From: Herpetosiphon aurantiacus DSM 785
Lineage (GTDB): Bacteria; Chloroflexota; Chloroflexia; Chloroflexales; Herpetosiphonaceae
Direction: 5' to 3'
DNA: 64,000 nt
Assembly: GCA_000018565.1 (NCBI GenBank)
Contig: CP000875.1
Location: 1,813,199-1,877,198, forward strand
Part shown: positions 60,282 to 64,000 of the stretch, piece after piece
Numbering within the stretch: position 1 is the first letter of the stretch
Layout: the number at the start of each line of letters is the position of its first letter
The notes under the pieces: generated by a model
The model's database searches: none
What the model was told of the DNA's origin: nothing
What the model saw: only the letters and a program-made list of their open reading frames with translations
Position numbers and translations under genes: made by a program

Positions 60282-61346
60282 ATGCTGCGACGACTACGAG
60301 CCTATTTGGTGATTGTTGGCCTGTTGGTAGCTACCGTAAGTGCTGGCTCAGCCGAAACTGCGGCGGGACAGCCGCGCTACTTTGCCGAAACTGGCCATAG
60401 TTTGGCCTATAATTTTCGGCTATTTTGGGAGCGCAATGGTGGCTTGCCAATTTTTGGCTATCCAATTACTGAAGTGTTCGTTGAAAATGGTCGTCCAGTA
60501 CAATATTTTGAGCGAGCGCGGCTGGAGTGGCATGCAACCATTGGCTGGACGCTAGCCGGCCATCTGGGGCATTGGGCAGCCGAAGGCTCAGCTAAACATC
60601 CAGCCTTCACGCCGCGCAGCGAAGCCGCCTATCCTGGTCAAATCTTCTTCCCTGAATCGGGGCATACCCTAGGTGGGCTGTTTCGCCAGTATTGGGAGCG
60701 CAACGGTGGGTTGCAAGCGTTTGGCTATCCGTTATCGGAAGAATTTCTCGAGCGCAATCAACAAGATGGCCAAATTTATACGGTGCAATATTTTGAGCGC
60801 ACACGCTTTGAATATCACCCTGAATTGCCAGCAGCTTTTCAAGTCTCGTTGGGCCATTTAGGTCGCCAATATTTGAATGCTACTAAGGCTGCGCCGGAAT
60901 GGGCTACCCGCAAAGTCAATAATGCTGATGCAGCGTGGCAAGCATTACGGCCAACTCGTATCAGCATTCCACGAATTGGGCTTGATAGTACGATTGTTGA
61001 AGCAGGTTTTTCGTTGGGAACATGGGACGTACCAACCGATGCTGCGGCCCATTATTGGCCAGTGGCAAGTTTTCCAACAACGGCTGGGAATATAGTACTA
61101 GCAGGTCATGTCGGCTATCATGGTATTATCTTCAGTCAGTTACCGAATGCAGTCGTCGGCGATCGCTTGATCCTGACTGTTGATGGGGTAGAACACCGCT
61201 ACCAAGTAACTGACATAAGTACTGTGACCCCCGACCAAACATGGGTAATGGAGCCAACCGCTGAAGAAACGGTGACGCTAATTACCTGTGTGCCGATCGG
61301 TGTGTATTCGCATCGCCTAATTGTGCGTGCGAAGCCCCAACCGTAG
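60282..61346 (+). CDS. Sortase with two N-terminal WERNGG-type modules
   Basis: A 354-residue exported protein. After a signal (YLVIVGLLVATVSAGSAE) there are two copies of a roughly 60-residue module: SLAYNFRLFWERNGGLPIFG and LGGLFRQYWERNGGLQAFG, each followed by VQYFERARLEWH-like text. The C-terminal domain is a sortase: the catalytic His in IVLAGHVGYHG, the Cys in TLITCVPIGVYSHRL, with Arg after it. Sortases covalently link surface proteins; here the modules may bind wall polymers. No LPxTG substrate was seen nearby. It follows mvaD by 9 bases. Confidence 0.87.
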   Translation: MLRRLRAYLVIVGLLVATVSAGSAETAAGQPRYFAETGHSLAYNFRLFWERNGGLPIFGYPITEVFVENGRPVQYFERARLEWHATIGWTLAGHLGHWAAEGSAKHPAFTPRSEAAYPGQIFFPESGHTLGGLFRQYWERNGGLQAFGYPLSEEFLERNQQDGQIYTVQYFERTRFEYHPELPAAFQVSLGHLGRQYLNATKAAPEWATRKVNNADAAWQALRPTRISIPRIGLDSTIVEAGFSLGTWDVPTDAAAHYWPVASFPTTAGNIVLAGHVGYHGIIFSQLPNAVVGDRLILTVDGVEHRYQVTDISTVTPDQTWVMEPTAEETVTLITCVPIGVYSHRLIVRAKPQP

Positions 61347-61353
61347 GAGTTGT

Positions 61354-62523
61354 ATGTCATCAACTGTTCAACAATTAATTCAACAAGGCGTGCAGGCGGC
61401 TCGTGCTGGCAACCATGCCGAGGCACGACTGGTGCTGCGTCAGGCCATTACTGCTGACCCTCAAAATGAGCAAGCGTGGCTCTGGCTGAGCGCGGTTGAA
61501 GCCACCAATGGCGAGAAAATTGCCGCCTTACAGCAAGTTTTAGCAATTAATCCAGCCAATGCTGCTGCCAAACGCGGGCTTGATCTGCTTAAGCCAACTC
61601 AGATAGACTTTGCGAATTTGGGTCAGACGAGTACGGCGGCTCCGGCTAAAGCTAGTTTTTCGCCGCCGCCAGCCCGCGCAGCAGGCAATGCTAGTTTGTT
61701 GCAACCACGCCCAAATTTTGAAGTAAACTCACCTGCTTCGCCGATCAGCCAAGAATTTGGCACGCTGGCTAGTGCAACCCCTGCGCCGATCCCTGCCCAA
61801 ACGCTCGAAACTCCAGCAGTGCAGGCAACAGTTGCCGAAACCAAGCCAACGCCTGAGCCAACAAACGCCGTTAACTATAATAATGATCTGGTTGGTTCGT
61901 TGCGGCCAGCCATTGCTAAAGGCCCCAAAAAGCGCTCAGTGTTGCCCACCAGAAGCGAATTGATAATTTCTGCTATTCTTTTAGTATTGCTGATCGGTGG
62001 GTTTAATCTGGTGCGTTCGGCTTTAGCTGGGCGGCTTGGTGGCTTGCGTGGTAGCGATGAAATTAGTGCTAGCGAGCGAGCAACGAGTCAGGCCTTAATT
62101 GGTTGGAATGCCAATGTGCCCACGCCAGTGGTTGAAGTAATTACTGATTCTGGCCAAGCGCCGCAGCCGCAACCAACCCAGCCTGTGGCAAGTGGTAGCA
62201 TTCATGAATCGCGTAGCTATTTCTTGACGATCGGTGAAACGGTGATTGCCAGTGATGGTAAGCAGGTGACGATCAATCTCGTATTGCAAAATCCTTCCAA
62301 TCAACCGTTAACCTTTCGGGCTGCCGATTTTACAATTCAGACTAACCTTGGATCGTTTCCGATTGCTTCAAATTCGCCTTTGATGAATACCCTGACAATT
62401 CCGGCGAATGCTAGCCACGCGGGCACGGTGCTTGCACGAACCAATACTGGTGAGTTTCAGTCGATCAAGTTGGTCTGGCGACCAACCAGCGGCGGGATTT
62501 CTAAAACAATTACATTACGCTAA
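61354..62523 (+). CDS. TPR protein with a membrane helix and extracytoplasmic domain
   Basis: A 389-residue protein: N-terminal TPR-like repeats (QQGVQAARAGNHAEARLVLR, NEQAWLWLSAVEATNGE) in the cytoplasm, a Pro/Ala-rich linker, one membrane helix (ELIISAILLVLLIGGFNL), and a C-terminal beta-rich domain (FLTIGETVIASDGKQVTINL) similar to DUF4352-type immunoglobulin folds. The ATG at 61354 follows AGGAG. It comes 8 bases after the sortase gene and is probably cotranscribed. Function is unknown; position suggests envelope assembly. Confidence 0.75.
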   Translation: MSSTVQQLIQQGVQAARAGNHAEARLVLRQAITADPQNEQAWLWLSAVEATNGEKIAALQQVLAINPANAAAKRGLDLLKPTQIDFANLGQTSTAAPAKASFSPPPARAAGNASLLQPRPNFEVNSPASPISQEFGTLASATPAPIPAQTLETPAVQATVAETKPTPEPTNAVNYNNDLVGSLRPAIAKGPKKRSVLPTRSELIISAILLVLLIGGFNLVRSALAGRLGGLRGSDEISASERATSQALIGWNANVPTPVVEVITDSGQAPQPQPTQPVASGSIHESRSYFLTIGETVIASDGKQVTINLVLQNPSNQPLTFRAADFTIQTNLGSFPIASNSPLMNTLTIPANASHAGTVLARTNTGEFQSIKLVWRPTSGGISKTITLR

Positions 62524-62595
62524 ATCTACTCGGTAATGCCATGGTTCGCTGCGCGGTGTTTGCACAACCATGGCGTTGCTATGTAAGGAACTTGG

Positions 62596-63354
62596 ATGTT
62601 TGATCAGTTTGTACCTTATTATGATGCCGATTATGGCGATTTTCAGGATGATCTGTTGTTTTACCGTGAGCATGCTCGGATGGCTGGTGGCAGCATTTTA
62701 GAAGTGATGTGTGGCACAGGTCGGGCGGCAATTCCGCTGGCGCAGGCTAAACTAAAGTTGGTCGGCATCGATATTGCGCCAGCCATGATCGAACGCGCTC
62801 AAGCTGCTGCATTAGCGGCAAACGTCGCGGATCAGCTTGAATTTGTGGTTGCCGATGCAACCAATTTTCAGCTTGAGCAGCAGTTTGGTATGGCATTTGT
62901 GGCGATTAATTCGTTTATGCATTTGGAAACCACCCAAGCCCAAATCGCTGCTTTGCGCTGTATCCATCGTCATCTCAAACCTAATGGCCTGTTGCTGCTT
63001 GATTTGTTTAATCCTGAGCCAAGCCAACTCAGCGCGGTTGATGGTTTGATGGTGCTCGATAAAAGCTTTCATGTGAGCAACGGCAATTTGGTGCAAAAAT
63101 TTGTCTATCGCAGCGTTGATTTAGCGGCACAGCATCAACATGTCCAGTTCTGCTACGATGAAATCCAGCCCGATGGCCAGGTGCGCCGCTGTGTGTTGCC
63201 CTTTGGCATGCGCTGGCTTTATCGCTACGAGGCCGAACATCTGCTGGCCCGTTGCGGCTTTGAGTTGCAGGCGGTCTATGGTTCGTATGAGCTTGACCCA
63301 TATACCAGTGAATCGGAACGAATGTTGATTGTGGCACGAGGAATTTCCCAATGA
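62596..63354 (+). CDS. SAM-dependent methyltransferase
   Basis: A 252-residue class I methyltransferase. Motif I is ILEVMCGTGRAAIPLAQ near residue 35, followed by LVGIDIAPAMIERA, the acidic FVVADATNFQ and post-motif FVAINSFMHLE. The end FELQAVYGSYELDPYTSESE fits small-molecule or tRNA-type methyltransferases with a helical tail. The substrate is not evident. It overlaps the next gene by 4 bases (ATGA). Confidence 0.88.
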   Translation: MFDQFVPYYDADYGDFQDDLLFYREHARMAGGSILEVMCGTGRAAIPLAQAKLKLVGIDIAPAMIERAQAAALAANVADQLEFVVADATNFQLEQQFGMAFVAINSFMHLETTQAQIAALRCIHRHLKPNGLLLLDLFNPEPSQLSAVDGLMVLDKSFHVSNGNLVQKFVYRSVDLAAQHQHVQFCYDEIQPDGQVRRCVLPFGMRWLYRYEAEHLLARCGFELQAVYGSYELDPYTSESERMLIVARGISQ

Positions 63355-63860
63355 GCATGCTTGATCCTTATGAAATTGAGCGAATTGAGCGTTCGCGCAA
63401 ACGGGCGACCCGCTTGTTGATGGTAGTAATGAGCTTGGCAACCCTGTTTTGTGGGGCATTATTTATCTATATCATTAGCCCGCCGCCACGTGAATATAGT
63501 ATTGGTCCAGTTAGCCAATTTCCAATTGGTCAAACGATTCAGGTTTCGGTTAAGCAACTGGTCGCCTCGAAAACCATCGTTAGTCGTCCTGAAGTTAGCG
63601 ATGACCCCTTGTTGGTTACGCGCTTGAGCACCGATCAATGGCGCGTTTTCTTGGCTTGGGATAGTTTGAGCGGTTGTATTGTGCTCTATCAACAATCCGA
63701 CCAAACATATCGTGATCAATGCTCAGATCGGGTGTATGATGAACGAGGATTATTAATTAGCGAGAGTCGGCGGTTGCGCCTTGGTGAGTTGCCGGTCACC
63801 ATTGTTGGCGATCAGGTCCAAATTCGTGATGAACTTTTACCTGACCCCCGCCAAGAATAG
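63351..63860 (+). CDS. Single-pass membrane protein, unknown
   Basis: A 169-residue protein with a basic cytoplasmic N-terminus (ERIERSRKRATRLLM), one membrane helix (VVMSLATLFCGALFIYII) and an extracytoplasmic beta-rich domain with two Cys in SGCIVLYQQSDQTYRDQC that could form a disulphide. No family recognised. It overlaps the methyltransferase gene and is likely made from the same transcript. Confidence 0.65.
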   Translation: MSMLDPYEIERIERSRKRATRLLMVVMSLATLFCGALFIYIISPPPREYSIGPVSQFPIGQTIQVSVKQLVASKTIVSRPEVSDDPLLVTRLSTDQWRVFLAWDSLSGCIVLYQQSDQTYRDQCSDRVYDERGLLISESRRLRLGELPVTIVGDQVQIRDELLPDPRQE

Positions 63861-63937
63861 CCTGACAATGGGCCTCATTGATTGTGGGGAAAAGGTTGAA
63901 GGTGTCCAGCTAGGTTTTATTGAGTAAAGGAGGGCAT

Positions 63938-64000
63938 GTGTATCGCTTTGCGCGATCAGCCCCATTAGTGGTGGAAGAATTTGCTGATCCTGGGATCGAT
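63938..64000 (+). CDS. Partial gene, 3' end beyond the window
   Basis: A GTG at 63938 opens a frame (MYRFARSAPLVVEEFADPG when translated) to the right edge, preceded by a strong AAAGGAGGG ribosome site. ATG at 63936 in another frame stops after 10 codons. About 21 residues are visible, too few for a family. Confidence 0.55.
   Translation, partial: MYRFARSAPLVVEEFADPGID

Noticed and set aside
1-64000. tRNA or rRNA genes
   Set aside because: No cloverleaf or rRNA-like stretch was recognised by eye. A tRNAscan run would be decisive.

Overview
The window looks like a chromosomal segment of a filamentous Chloroflexota bacterium, most likely Herpetosiphon or a close relative. This is inferred from moderate GC, an FMN-riboswitch-controlled RibXY-type riboflavin importer, mevalonate-pathway decarboxylase, many LuxR-type two-component systems, STAND/TPR ATPases, and secreted proteins with Thr/Pro-rich linkers. 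No database search was possible, so the taxonomic call is an inference. No rRNA, tRNA, CRISPR array or insertion sequence was recognised.

Layout. 1-5000: housekeeping and signalling genes on the minus strand (partial TolB-like lipoprotein, lipid kinase, LuxR-type regulator, Maf, tyrosine recombinase, an unknown). 5700-20670: a plus-strand biosynthetic gene cluster. It joins sulfonate biosynthesis (ComA phosphosulfolactate synthase, ComB phosphatase, a threonine-synthase-fold PLP enzyme resembling cysteate synthase) to a methyltransferase, two NRPS proteins (three adenylation domains and one thioesterase), an MFS exporter and an alpha/beta hydrolase. 20856: a small Roadblock-type protein. 21400-23640: FMN riboswitch, RibX permease, RibY binding protein and terminator. 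23650-30300: YdeI-like protein, glycosyltransferase pair, NrdR, a membrane protein with an Mrr-like domain, ribH, fabF, rnc. 30338-32120: ECF sigma, putative anti-sigma and a small envelope protein (minus strand). 32214-37171: HAD phosphatase, glycosyltransferase, esterase lipoprotein, polysaccharide deacetylase, STAS-like protein. 37369-42478: STAND/TPR protein, a repeat-rich secreted choice-of-anchor A protein, a winged-helix regulator. 42755-49256: two-component system facing a MacAB-like efflux operon. 49490-53500: peptide ABC transporter (binding protein and two permeases, no ATPases). 53589-64000: XRE-STAND-TPR regulator, stand-alone receiver, GAF-adenylate cyclase, zinc-ribbon protein, mevalonate decarboxylase, sortase, TPR/TM protein, methyltransferase and a partial gene at the right edge.

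The outstanding feature is the ComA/ComB-PLP-NRPS cluster. ComA adds sulfite to phosphoenolpyruvate and ComB dephosphorylates the product to sulfolactate; together with the PLP enzyme this points to a sulfonated peptide, plausibly a tripeptide made in the order NRPS2 (A-PCP-C-A-PCP) then NRPS1 (C-A-PCP-TE). As read here the cluster carries three lesions within 5 kb: a +1 frameshift in the PLP gene, a nucleotidyltransferase/condensation-domain chimera joined at an A7 run, and an in-frame TAG inside an adenylation domain. They are either sequencing errors or signs of decay, and resequencing would decide.

Regulatory signals read directly include the FMN riboswitch behind a TTGACA promoter, several strong intrinsic terminators, a family of short-leader extended -10 promoters (TGnTAtamT) before housekeeping genes, and inverted repeats that look like operators near 37326, 42523 and 56351.
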